In this document: piece after piece, positions 7,071 through 15,422 of the stretch
Position numbering within the stretch: position 1 is the first letter of the stretch
Layout: the number at the start of each line of letters is the position of its first letter
From: Haloarcula sp. CBA1127
Lineage (GTDB): Archaea; Halobacteriota; Halobacteria; Halobacteriales; Haloarculaceae
Length of the DNA: 64,000 nucleotides
Direction: 5' to 3'
Assembly: GCF_001485575.1 (NCBI RefSeq)
Contig: NZ_BCNB01000006.1
Coordinates: 2,418,001 to 2,482,000 of the forward strand
Made by a program: the position numbers and the translations under genes
The notes under the pieces: model-generated
Seen by the model: the letters and a program-made list of their open reading frames with translations, nothing else
Told to the model about the DNA's origin: nothing
Database searches by the model: none

Positions 7071-8942
7071 TTACGCCGTCTCGAACTCGACGCCGGTGAT
7101 CTCGAAGCGAGCACCGCCGGCGTCGCTTTCTGCGACCGTTATCGACCAGCCGTGGGTATCGACGATTTCATCGACAATTCGGAGGCCGAACCCGGGACCC
7201 GAAGCCAGCGAGTAGCCGCCCTCGAACACGTCCTCGCGCTCGTCCGCCGGAATCCCGACACCGTCGTCCGCGACGTAGAAGCCGTCGTCCAGTTCGCCGA
7301 CAGTTATCGTCAGGTCGGTGACCGCACCCTGCGACTGTGATAGCGAGGTTGTCGCACGCTGCTCGCCGGTGTCTTCCTGTCTCTCGGCGTCTGGCGCTTG
7401 TCCATGTTCCACACTGTTGCGGATGAGGTTCTCGAACAGTTGTCGCAGCCGGCTGGGGTCCGCCCGGACCACAGCCGAGGTCTGTAGTTCCAGTGTTGCG
7501 TCACTGGTCTCGACAGTTTGCCAGCACTGCTCAGCGACTGTCTGGAGTGGCACTGGCTCGCTGTCGAGCGCTGTCTCGCCGTTCTGGGCCAGCGTCAGGA
7601 GGTCGTCGATGAGCTGTCCAATACGGCCGTGAGCTCGCTTGACCGCGTCGAGATGCTCACTATCTTGTTCCATCCGTGCGAGTTCTAGCTGGCCCCGGGC
7701 AACATCCAGCGGGTTCCGGAGGTCGTGACTGACGACGCTGGCAAACTCTCCAAGACGCTTGTTTTGCTGTTCAAGCGCCTGTTGGCGGCTTTCGCGAGCG
7801 GAGACATCACGTCCGATACCGGCCACGCCGGCTGTCGAGCCGTCAGCAGCCGTTATCCGGCCCCCAGTGAATTCGTACGGCACTGTCGTGCCATCGGCAG
7901 TCAGCAGATCGGCTTCGAACGACGTTTCACCCGCCTCAAAAGCGGTCTCGATACCCTGTTGAACGGTTTCGCGATCTGATGGGGCGAAGAGTGCTGTCAG
8001 CGCCATCGGCGCGAGATCAGCGTCTGCGTACCCGGTGGCTGCCGCCAGCGCATCGTTCCAGCCAGCCAGATCGCCGTTCTCATCAAGTTCATAGAACAGA
8101 TCCGGCACTGCATCAACCGGTGCGTCAGGGCGGTCTATTTCCGTAACATATTCCGACTCGCGTCGCTTCCGCTCGGTGATGTCACGCGAGGCGCCGACGA
8201 TTCTGGCGACCGTCCCATCCTCAATAATGGGTTGTGCCTCGGCTCGCACCCAGCGCTGTTCGCCATCAGGTCTGGTGATTCGGAATTCGAGGTCGACGGA
8301 TTCGCCGGCTGAGACGCGCTGCATCGACTGGACAACTCTATCCTGATCCGTGGGATGAATCGCCGCCATGAACTCATCGGGGCTGGTCTGCAACGACTCG
8401 ACGGAGCGGCCGTAGAGCGTTTCGTACGCCGAATTGACGAACTGTATCTCGGTCCAGTCCCCGGAGAACACCCACAGCAGTTCGTTCGACTGTTCTGCCA
8501 GTTCTGTGAGGCGCTGTCTGGTCCGACTTGCGAGTTCTGTCGACCGGTGATGTTCGACGAGCAACCGAACCCGATTGGCGAGGAGGTCGCTACAGTCAAC
8601 GGCTGTGTCTCTTCTGAAAACGTCGGTGACTCCGTTGGAGATTGCGTCGCTGGCGACGGATTCCGACTCGGTCAGCAGCAGTACCGGGACATTACTGTCC
8701 CGCTCGCGGATCGCGTCGACGAACGCACGGCCGGACCGGTCCGGAAGGTCATCCGCGGCAACGATGCCATCGATAGCGGTGCCTTCGAAACGGTCGAGCG
8801 CACTGTCTGCCCGGTCGGTCGTCGTCAGCGTCAGCGAGTTCGGGCCCCGACTATCCGGGAACTCGACAGTCTCGTCGAGTAGCGGCCTGTCGTCTACTTG
8901 CAACACGTGCATCGAATCCGGGGTCGCATATGTGTCAGACAT
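7071..8942 (-). CDS. PAS-domain sensor histidine kinase with N-terminal receiver-like domain
   Basis: About 623 residues. Order: a receiver-like domain at about 10-125 (HVLQVDD, VAADDLPD; the usual late Lys is not evident), PAS at about 150-260 (FVNSAYETLYGRS, ending GASRDITERK), a second PAS at about 280-385 (ending GIGRDVSARES), a HisKA box VVSHDLRNPL with His406, and an ATPase domain with LFENLIRNSVEHG and DDGVGIPAD. No membrane segments are seen, so it is a soluble kinase. The ATG at 8942 (MSDTYATP) is chosen; in-frame ATGs at 8966 and 8912 are alternatives. It is the last gene of the long Liv/acyl-CoA unit, separated by about 54 bases holding an inverted repeat, so it may sense the same nutrient. 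No partner regulator is nearby. Confidence 0.85.
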   Translation of the reverse strand: MSDTYATPDSMHVLQVDDRPLLDETVEFPDSRGPNSLTLTTTDRADSALDRFEGTAIDGIVAADDLPDRSGRAFVDAIRERDSNVPVLLLTESESVASDAISNGVTDVFRRDTAVDCSDLLANRVRLLVEHHRSTELASRTRQRLTELAEQSNELLWVFSGDWTEIQFVNSAYETLYGRSVESLQTSPDEFMAAIHPTDQDRVVQSMQRVSAGESVDLEFRITRPDGEQRWVRAEAQPIIEDGTVARIVGASRDITERKRRESEYVTEIDRPDAPVDAVPDLFYELDENGDLAGWNDALAAATGYADADLAPMALTALFAPSDRETVQQGIETAFEAGETSFEADLLTADGTTVPYEFTGGRITAADGSTAGVAGIGRDVSARESRQQALEQQNKRLGEFASVVSHDLRNPLDVARGQLELARMEQDSEHLDAVKRAHGRIGQLIDDLLTLAQNGETALDSEPVPLQTVAEQCWQTVETSDATLELQTSAVVRADPSRLRQLFENLIRNSVEHGQAPDAERQEDTGEQRATTSLSQSQGAVTDLTITVGELDDGFYVADDGVGIPADEREDVFEGGYSLASGPGFGLRIVDEIVDTHGWSITVAESDAGGARFEITGVEFETA

Positions 8943-8956
8943 CTTGTGTAAGTAAA

Positions 8957-8998
8957 AATGCATCACCCCTCTTGAAGATATGCCTGCAGTGATGCATT
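8957..8998. repeat. Perfect 10-bp inverted repeat between acyl-CoA synthetase and kinase genes
   Basis: AATGCATCAC at 8957-8966 pairs with GTGATGCATT at 8989-8998, with a 22-base loop. It covers the gap between the stop of the acyl-CoA synthetase gene and the start of the kinase gene. It could be an operator for the kinase or a processing/termination hairpin of the operon transcript. Confidence 0.6.
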
Positions 8999-10631
8999 AC
9001 GGCACAAAGCGGTCCGAGACCGCACCCCGATCGATCTTGTCTGGACCGTTGGTCGGCATCGCCTCGACGAACGCGATATCGCGGGGGTGCTTGTACCGTG
9101 CTAGGCGGTCGTCGAGGAACGTTCGGAGGTCGTCGAGCGTCAGGGGCCGGTCGCCAGCGCTGTCGGTCGTGGCGCTGGACGCGGGCTCGATGACGGCCTT
9201 TCCGACCTGTCCCCACCTGTCGTCGGGGACCGGAATCACGACGACTTCACCGACCATTGGATGGTCGGCGATAGCGTCCTCGACCTCCGCGGGAAAGACG
9301 TTCTCGCCGCCGCTGACGAACATATGCTTGGTGCGGCCCTCGATGTAGTAGTAGCCGTCCGCGTCAACACGGGCGAGGTCGCCGGTCGACACCCAGCCGT
9401 CGCCGAACGTCTCAGCGGTGGCCTCGGGGTTGTCGAGGTAGCCCGTCGCGGCGTGGGGCGAGCGCAACTGGAGTTCGCCGACGGTGCCGGGGTCGACCGG
9501 GTCCCGTGAACCGGCGGGGCTGCCTTCGTCGTCACGGTCTTCGGGTTCGACGACTCTGGCGTCGACGTGCAACACTGGCTTGCCGACTGAACCGGCCTTT
9601 TCACGGGGCCAGTCCTCGGGCATCGCGAAGTTGTTTGGGCCGCACTCGGTGAGGCCATATCCCTGCGAAAGGTCGACACCACGGTCCCACCACGCCTCCA
9701 TCACACTTTTGCGACAGGGGCCGCCGCCGGATTTGGCGAAGCGGAGCGACGAGAGGTCCGTCTCCGCCCAGCGGTCGTGGTCCGTCATCATCCGGAGGAC
9801 TGCGGGGACGGCGACAAGGACGGTCCCGCCCTCAGTATCAATGGCCGCCAGCACATCGCCGGGGTCGAACTCCCTGGCGATGACGACTGTCCCGCCCATG
9901 TGCCACAGCGGGACGGTGAGAACGTTCCAGCCACCGGTGTGAAACATCGGGAACACCATCGGCGTCACGTCGTCCTCGCGCAGTCCCCAGGCCGTAATCG
10001 TGTTCAGGGAGTTCCAGACGATGCCGCGGTGGGTTAGTTCCGTCTCCTTTGGCGTCCCCGTCGATCCACCGGTGTGCAGGAGGAGGTGCGTGTCGTCGGG
10101 GGCCGGCGTTGCTGTCTCGACGGGTGTGTCGTCCTCGGGGAGGGCCGAAGCGTAGGGCGTGCTGTCGAGCGTGGGAGCCGAAGACGCGCCGTCGGTGGCG
10201 GTTTCGAGATGGATGAGTTGGGGAGCCGTCGCATCGGCTGTCTCCAGAGCAGTCGAGACAGTCTCGGCGAAGGGAGCCTCAACAACGAGGAGTTCCGGGT
10301 CCACGCGGTCAAGGAGTTCGGCGAGTTCCGGGGACGCGAGCCGGTGGGACAGTGGGGCCAGTCGGCTCCCCATTTTTGCGGTGGCGAAGAACAGGTCAAC
10401 GACGGCAGGACGGTTCCGCGAGACGACGGCGACAGTGCCGACCCCCTCGCCCTCCGCACCGACCCCACACTGCCGGAGCAGGCGAGCGGTCCGGTTCGCT
10501 CGCCGGTCCAGTTCGGCGTAGGTGAACCGCTCGCCGGTCGTCGCATCCACCAATCCCTCGCGGTCCGGGGTGAGCGCGGCCCGGCGCTCGCTCCAGGCAC
10601 CGACCCACTCCTGTGGCGTCCTTTCAGACAT
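8997..10631 (-). CDS. AMP-forming acyl-CoA synthetase (ligase)
   Basis: A 544-residue ANL-superfamily adenylating enzyme that would convert a carboxylic acid, ATP and CoA to acyl-CoA, AMP and pyrophosphate. Visible motifs: the P-loop-like HTGGSTGTPKETELTH, the aromatic/adenine segment QGYGLTECGPNN, the hinge STGDLARVDADG, and the C-terminal catalytic lysine in GPDKIDRG. Length is normal. It overlaps the upstream hydrolase gene by 8 bases and lies downstream of a complete Liv-type transporter, so it probably activates the imported acid or the product of the hydrolase. The substrate (aromatic, branched or medium-chain) cannot be told from sequence alone. Confidence 0.88.
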   Translation of the reverse strand: MSERTPQEWVGAWSERRAALTPDREGLVDATTGERFTYAELDRRANRTARLLRQCGVGAEGEGVGTVAVVSRNRPAVVDLFFATAKMGSRLAPLSHRLASPELAELLDRVDPELLVVEAPFAETVSTALETADATAPQLIHLETATDGASSAPTLDSTPYASALPEDDTPVETATPAPDDTHLLLHTGGSTGTPKETELTHRGIVWNSLNTITAWGLREDDVTPMVFPMFHTGGWNVLTVPLWHMGGTVVIAREFDPGDVLAAIDTEGGTVLVAVPAVLRMMTDHDRWAETDLSSLRFAKSGGGPCRKSVMEAWWDRGVDLSQGYGLTECGPNNFAMPEDWPREKAGSVGKPVLHVDARVVEPEDRDDEGSPAGSRDPVDPGTVGELQLRSPHAATGYLDNPEATAETFGDGWVSTGDLARVDADGYYYIEGRTKHMFVSGGENVFPAEVEDAIADHPMVGEVVVIPVPDDRWGQVGKAVIEPASSATTDSAGDRPLTLDDLRTFLDDRLARYKHPRDIAFVEAMPTNGPDKIDRGAVSDRFVP

Positions 10632-11478
10632 CGCCGATAAACTCCCGTATCTGTGTGTTGACGCGCTCGTATTCCTCGATGAACAGCAAGTGCGGGCCGC
10701 TGTGAACGGTGATGAAGTCGGCGTTTGGCAAGCCCCGCGCCAGCAGTTTCCCGTTCTCGTAGGGGACTACCTCGTCAGCAGTCCCGTGGATGACCAGAGC
10801 CGGAACTGTGATCTCACTGAGGCGGTCCGACGCATCGAACGCTTGGACCGCCGCGCCTTGCCATTCCAGTGCCCGGTCGCTGGCGTCGCTGTCGATGCGC
10901 CAGTCGATAATGCGCTCGATGAGGTCCTCGTGGGCGTCCATGAACGACTCTGAGAGCGCTGGCTGCATCTTGTACCGCCGGAGTTCGCGCTCGTCGAGGT
11001 CGTCGGGGACGGCAAACATCCGCTGCTGTGTCTTCTCTGGAACAGGCTTGGCTTCCGGCCCGCCCGGTGAGGTACACATGAGCGTCAGCGACTGCGCCCG
11101 GTCGTACTCCAGGGCGTACTGCTGGGCGATCATCCCGCCCATGCTGGCCCCGACGACGTGGGCCTGTTCGATGCCGGCGTCGTCGAGTACGGCCTCTAAG
11201 TCACTCGCCATCTGGCTCATCGTGTACGGTCCCTCGGGTTCGTCGGAGTCCCCGGTTCCGCGGTTGTCCCACACGATTGTCTGATACTCCTCGACGAGCG
11301 CCTCCTGTTGCCACAGCCACATCCAGCGGCCGTAGCCGATGCCTTCGACGAAGACGACGGTTTCGGCGTCCGACGGCCCCTCGCGCTCGTAGGCGATGTC
11401 GACGCCGTCGTTAGTCGCGTATTGCATACTGACTGATTCTGGTTGGATATCCTTCAAGTAATCCGGTTCCGCAGTCAT
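10624..11478 (-). CDS. Alpha/beta-fold hydrolase
   Basis: A 284-residue alpha/beta hydrolase. The triad is visible: nucleophile Ser in GASMGGMIAQ, an acid in HGTADEVVPYENG, and His in SGPHLLFIEE; the oxyanion segment FVEGIGYGRWMW follows the first strands. No signal peptide, so cytoplasmic. Its ATG at 11478 overlaps (ATGA) the stop of a small upstream ORF, and its end overlaps the acyl-CoA synthetase start, implying translational coupling. In this operon it could hydrolyse an ester, lactone or thioester before or after CoA activation; the family is too broad to name the substrate. Confidence 0.85.
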   Translation of the reverse strand: MTAEPDYLKDIQPESVSMQYATNDGVDIAYEREGPSDAETVVFVEGIGYGRWMWLWQQEALVEEYQTIVWDNRGTGDSDEPEGPYTMSQMASDLEAVLDDAGIEQAHVVGASMGGMIAQQYALEYDRAQSLTLMCTSPGGPEAKPVPEKTQQRMFAVPDDLDERELRRYKMQPALSESFMDAHEDLIERIIDWRIDSDASDRALEWQGAAVQAFDASDRLSEITVPALVIHGTADEVVPYENGKLLARGLPNADFITVHSGPHLLFIEEYERVNTQIREFIGDV

Positions 11479-11630
11479 TGCTCTACTGGCTCCGTGTTCG
11501 GGTGGTCACACCGCGTGTCGTCTTGCTGTCGATGCGCCGCCGTGGGCCGACCCGGTGGAGAGCGGCCGCCCCACGCCCAGGTCGTCGTTCTGTCAGGCGG
11601 TTCGACGGTCGTTTTCACTGGTTTCGTCAT
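11475..11630 (-). CDS. Small coupled ORF (51 aa) between livM and hydrolase
   Basis: The 148 bases between the permease stop and the hydrolase start are exactly filled by an open frame: its ATG (11630-11628) overlaps the permease TGA as ATGA, and its TGA (11477-11475) overlaps the hydrolase ATG as ATGA. The product begins MTKPVKTTVEPPDR and ends NTEPVEQ; it is rich in Thr, Pro and Arg, contains one Cys, and lacks membrane segments. It is less acidic than typical haloarchaeal proteins, so it might be only a translational bridge. No family is recognised. Confidence 0.45.
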   Translation of the reverse strand: MTKPVKTTVEPPDRTTTWAWGGRSPPGRPTAAHRQQDDTRCDHPNTEPVEQ

Positions 11631-12874
11631 TCCGAATCACCCCAGAGCTTCGCCGGCAACGCCTCGGCGAACGTCCCGCCGAGACGCGCCCGAAGCGTCC
11701 CGAGCAGGCCGTCGGGGACGTAGAGGACGAACAGCACGAACACGAGACCCACGTAGAGGCTCGCGTGGCCGTTCAACAGCAGATCGATGAGGCCGCCGAT
11801 GGTCGTGTCCCCGACCAGCGTCGCGTCAAGGGTTTCCTGGCCCAGCAGCGCACGGAGATAGGGCAACAGGCCGCCGCCCTGCCCGGCCTTCGAGAGGAAC
11901 TCCCGAACTGTCTCGTCGAACAGGTGGCCGTACAGCGAACCGGCGAGCGTCCCGAAGCCACCGATGATGCTCGCCAGCAGGGCGTCACCGGTCACCAGGA
12001 AGTAAAAGGAGTTCTCCGGGCTTGCCGAGCGCTTGAAGCCGGCGAATAGGCCACCGGCGACGGCAGCGAAGAAGCCGCTGATGGCGAAGGCCCCGAGCTT
12101 GTACAGATACGTGTTGTAGCCGATGGCGACGGCGCGCTCCTCGTTTTCCCGGATGGCGAGCATTACTCGGCCAAAGGGAGAGTGGATGATGCGCTGCATA
12201 GCGAAGTAGCAGGCCAGGACGACGAGGCCGATCATGTAGTAGGACACTTCTGTGCCGGACAGCATCGACCCGAGCAGAGCCACCTCGTCGCCGGTGAGGA
12301 CGCCGATCGACAGCGAGAGCTGGTCGATAGCTGGAACCCCGATCTGGAACCCCTCGGCGTGGCTTGGCCCGACCGCCGGACCGTCGCGGGGGTTGGTCGC
12401 CACGTAGTCCCAGCCGCGGACGAACACGTAGAACACCTGCGCGAAGCCGAGGGTGATCATCGCGAAGTAGACACCAGAGAGGCGGAACGAGACGAGGCCG
12501 ACAAGTATGGCCAGCACGATAGCAATGCAGCCGCCGACGAGCAGCGACAGCATGAACGGCGTCCCAGGGCCGAGCAGCGGGACCTTCCCGTTGGCGATGA
12601 GGATGACCGTGTACGCGCCGGTGCCGTAGAACACCGCATGGCCGAACGAGAGGTAGCCGGTGTAACCGCTGATGAAGTCAAACGAGATAGCAAAGAGGCC
12701 GAAGTACAGCACGCCGACCATCGTCTCCACCGTCGGCAGGAGCATCTGCGTCTCGGCGCTGACCGCCGAGTTCAACAGCGTGTGGTACACCGGTGGGTAC
12801 AGCGCCAGCAGGGCGATGATAACGATATGGGCGGTGTGGTCCCGCAGGTACTCCCGGGGCCATCCCATCCCCAC
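11627..12874 (-). CDS. livM: Liv-type ABC transporter permease (LivM)
   Basis: A roughly 415-residue polytopic permease of the branched-chain amino acid (HAAT) family, with many hydrophobic helices and LivM hallmarks such as SGYTGYLSFGHAVFYGTGAY, AIRENEERAVAIGYN and GGFGTLAGSLYG. It pairs with LivH to form the membrane channel. The GTG at 12874 is the first conventional start, but 18 acidic, coding-like in-frame codons lie upstream, reaching an ATT at 12931 that overlaps the livH stop (ATTAG). The true start may therefore be non-standard. The stop overlaps a 51-residue ORF. Confidence 0.88.
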   Translation of the reverse strand: MGMGWPREYLRDHTAHIVIIALLALYPPVYHTLLNSAVSAETQMLLPTVETMVGVLYFGLFAISFDFISGYTGYLSFGHAVFYGTGAYTVILIANGKVPLLGPGTPFMLSLLVGGCIAIVLAILVGLVSFRLSGVYFAMITLGFAQVFYVFVRGWDYVATNPRDGPAVGPSHAEGFQIGVPAIDQLSLSIGVLTGDEVALLGSMLSGTEVSYYMIGLVVLACYFAMQRIIHSPFGRVMLAIRENEERAVAIGYNTYLYKLGAFAISGFFAAVAGGLFAGFKRSASPENSFYFLVTGDALLASIIGGFGTLAGSLYGHLFDETVREFLSKAGQGGGLLPYLRALLGQETLDATLVGDTTIGGLIDLLLNGHASLYVGLVFVLFVLYVPDGLLGTLRARLGGTFAEALPAKLWGDSE

Positions 12875-12926
12875 GGTCGTCGCCGGTGGCTCGGACGCCG
12901 CCTCGGCGTCAGCCTCGGGTTCGGCG

Positions 12927-13916
12927 CTAATGGCCCCCCACCTCCTCGACGCCGAACAGGCCCTGCGGGCGGACGATGAGCGTCACCACGAGGACCAGGA
13001 ACAGCACGAGTTCCGGCAGGCCCGTGAACTCGATGACGTTCTGGAACCACCAAGTCGTCACCGCGTCGGCCATCCCGACGACCAGTGCGGCGACGACGGT
13101 GCCACGGAACGTTCCGAGGCCGCCCACAATGACGACGATGAACGCCGGCAGCAGCGTCTCGGCCGCGAGCGGGACGCTCGCACCCCACGTCGGGTCCCAC
13201 ATCAGCAGTGTTCCGGCCGCGCCGGCCAGACCGATACCCAGCGCGAACACGACGGTAAACACCTGGCGAACGTCGATGCCAAGCGCCGACGCCATCTCCG
13301 TGTCCTCGCTGCCGGCCCGGATGTACAGGCCATAACGGGTCTTGGTGAGGAACGCCCAGATGCCGACCACGGTGATTGTTCCAAGGAGTATCTGGAACAG
13401 CGACATCCAGCCGGCGCTGACGGGACCGAGTGCGACTGGCTCGCGCAGGATCTGTGGCTTGGTCGCCAGTGCGGCCTGCCAGTCCGACAGCGGCTGGAGG
13501 CCGTAGACTCCCAGTACAATGCGAACGACCTCCTCGATGACGAGCGTCAGGCCGAACGTCAGCAGGATCTGGTATATCGGCGGCCGGTCGTACAGCGGCC
13601 GGATGATGGTTGTCTCGATAGCCCCGCCCAGCACTGTCAACAGCGCAAAGACGATGACGATAGCGACAAAAAACAGACCGAGACGGGTCAGCGGCGCTGT
13701 CCCGCCTGTGACTGTGACCACCATCAGGAGGCCGCCGAGGTACGCCCCGACCATCGTCAGCGACCCGTGGGCGAAGTTCAGCACGCCCATGAGGCCGAAG
13801 ATGAGTGTGAGGCCACTGGCAATCATCACGTACAGCGCCGACTTGGCGAGTCCGTTGACGATGACACCGCCGAGTTCACCGAGGGTCAGAAACTCCGCGA
13901 GCGCTTCGACGATCAT
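12927..13916 (-). CDS. livH: Liv-type ABC transporter permease (LivH)
   Basis: A 329-residue membrane protein with about eight hydrophobic segments. LivH signatures include ASGLTLIFGLMGVLNFAHGS near the N-terminus, IYQILLTFGLTLVIEE, and the cytoplasmic EAA-like region ASALGIDVRQVF, followed by GGLGTFRGTVVAALVVG. It forms the permease with LivM. The gene start overlaps livF by four bases, and its stop is followed closely by livM, so it is within one operon. The family handles branched-chain amino acids, amides, urea or aromatic acids; the specificity lies in the binding protein. Confidence 0.9.
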   Translation of the reverse strand: MIVEALAEFLTLGELGGVIVNGLAKSALYVMIASGLTLIFGLMGVLNFAHGSLTMVGAYLGGLLMVVTVTGGTAPLTRLGLFFVAIVIVFALLTVLGGAIETTIIRPLYDRPPIYQILLTFGLTLVIEEVVRIVLGVYGLQPLSDWQAALATKPQILREPVALGPVSAGWMSLFQILLGTITVVGIWAFLTKTRYGLYIRAGSEDTEMASALGIDVRQVFTVVFALGIGLAGAAGTLLMWDPTWGASVPLAAETLLPAFIVVIVGGLGTFRGTVVAALVVGMADAVTTWWFQNVIEFTGLPELVLFLVLVVTLIVRPQGLFGVEEVGGH

Positions 13917-14611
13917 GCCGACAGATACCTCCTGAACCGCTCGTCGTCAGCCGTCACCGCCGCCGTCTCGCCGTCGTCGACGACGCGGCCCTTATCGAGG
14001 ATGTAGAACCGGTCGGCTAAATCGAGCGCCAGCGGGAGGTTCTGCTCGACCAGCAGCATCGTCACATCCTCGCTCGCCTTCGACAGCGCCTCGGCAACGT
14101 CGGCGACGATCTGCGGGGCCAGTCCCTCACTCGGTTCGTCGACCAATAACAGGTCGTTATCGCCGACCAGCCCGCGAGCGATGGCGAGCATCTGCTGTTG
14201 GCCACCCGATAGCGTGCCGGCGTCCTGCCCCCGCCGCTCTTCGAGAATCGGGAACGAATCGAACGCCAGTTGCAGACCGTCGTTCACGTCGTCCGGGTCC
14301 GGTATCGCCGCCCGGAGGTTCTCCTCGACACTGAGTTGGCTGAACATCCGACGGTCCTCGGGAATCCAACCCAGTCCCCGAGTCGCGACCTCGTGTGTCT
14401 CCAGCCCGACCAGCGACTCGCCGCGGAACGTAATCGACCCCTCGCGAGGTGGCGTCAGTTGCAGGATGGTCCGGAGCGTCGTCGTCTTGCCGACGCCGTT
14501 GCGGCCGGCCAGCGCGACCACCTCCCCCTCCTCGACGGAGAGGTCCACGCCTTCGAGGATGTGGCTGTCGCCGTAGTACGTGTGGACGCCGCCGAGTTCG
14601 AGGAGGCTCAC
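13913..14611 (-). CDS. livF: Liv-type ABC transporter ATPase (LivF)
   Basis: A 232-residue ABC ATPase of LivF size. Walker A is GRNGVGKTT, the signature is LSGGQQQMLAIARG, and Walker B is LLLVDEPSEGLAP, with the LivF-like phrase SEGLAPQIV. It powers import together with LivG. It overlaps livG by four bases and livH by four bases, which indicates tight translational coupling. Confidence 0.92.
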   Translation of the reverse strand: MSLLELGGVHTYYGDSHILEGVDLSVEEGEVVALAGRNGVGKTTTLRTILQLTPPREGSITFRGESLVGLETHEVATRGLGWIPEDRRMFSQLSVEENLRAAIPDPDDVNDGLQLAFDSFPILEERRGQDAGTLSGGQQQMLAIARGLVGDNDLLLVDEPSEGLAPQIVADVAEALSKASEDVTMLLVEQNLPLALDLADRFYILDKGRVVDDGETAAVTADDERFRRYLSA

Positions 14612-15420
14612 GCCGTCCCCTCCTCCGAGTCCGGTTCTGACCCGGTCGGAGTTGTATCGCCGTCCAGACTGCCCGGTTCGTAGCCGCCGAGATACGCCGA
14701 TTGTACGTCGGGGTTAGCCCGTACCTCTGCCGGCGCTCCGTCGGCGATGACCGCACCCTGATGGAGCACGACGACGCGGTCGGAAACGCCCATCACGATG
14801 TCCATGTTGTGCTCGACCAGCAACACCGGGTAGTCCTCCGCAACCGCTTCGATGAGGCCCCGGATTTCGTCGACACTCTCCGAAGAGACGCCGGCGTTTG
14901 GCTCGTCCAGCAGGAGCACCGCGGGGTCGCCGGCCAGCGCGATGGCGACTTCGAGTTTGCGCTTTGCGCCGTGGCTCAGCGTGCTCGCGAGGTCCTCGGC
15001 CCGGTGGGAGAGCCCCACCCGATCCAGAATCTCGTGGGCCCGCTCGGTGAACTCGTCGTAGTGGTCGACGTTGCGCCAGAACGTTGTAGCGTCGTCGCTG
15101 TGGGCCTGCTCGGCAACCCGGACGTTCTCCAAGACCGTGCTGTTGGGGAAGACATTCGTCACCTGATAGGAGCGGTGGAGGCCCTTGCTGGCCGTCTCGT
15201 GAGGCGACGCGTCGGTGATGTCCTCCCACTGTCCGTCACGCCGGAGTTCGACCGTCCCCTCGGTGGGCGAGAGGCTCCCGGTCAGGAGATTGAAGAACGT
15301 CGTCTTGCCGGCCCCGTTCGGGCCGATAAGTGAGCACAGTTCCGCTTCGAGTTCGAAGTCGACGCTGTCGACAGCGGTAAGTCCCCCGAACTCTCTGGTC
15401 AGTCCCTGTGTTCTGAGCAT
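14608..15420 (-). CDS. livG: Liv-type ABC transporter ATPase (LivG)
   Basis: A 270-residue ABC ATPase starting at MLRTQGLTREFGG; a longer in-frame extension reaches into livK and is rejected. Walker A is GPNGAGKTTFFNLLTG, the Walker B region LLLDEPNAGVSS, and the switch His lies in VEHNMD. The signature loop reads TLSHGAKRKLEVAIAL, with SHGAK in place of the usual SGG-Q form, as in several LivG/UrtD proteins. The insert after Walker A is typical of LivG. It begins three bases after the livK stop codon. Confidence 0.92.
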   Translation of the reverse strand: MLRTQGLTREFGGLTAVDSVDFELEAELCSLIGPNGAGKTTFFNLLTGSLSPTEGTVELRRDGQWEDITDASPHETASKGLHRSYQVTNVFPNSTVLENVRVAEQAHSDDATTFWRNVDHYDEFTERAHEILDRVGLSHRAEDLASTLSHGAKRKLEVAIALAGDPAVLLLDEPNAGVSSESVDEIRGLIEAVAEDYPVLLVEHNMDIVMGVSDRVVVLHQGAVIADGAPAEVRANPDVQSAYLGGYEPGSLDGDTTPTGSEPDSEEGTA

Positions 15421-15422
15421 AC

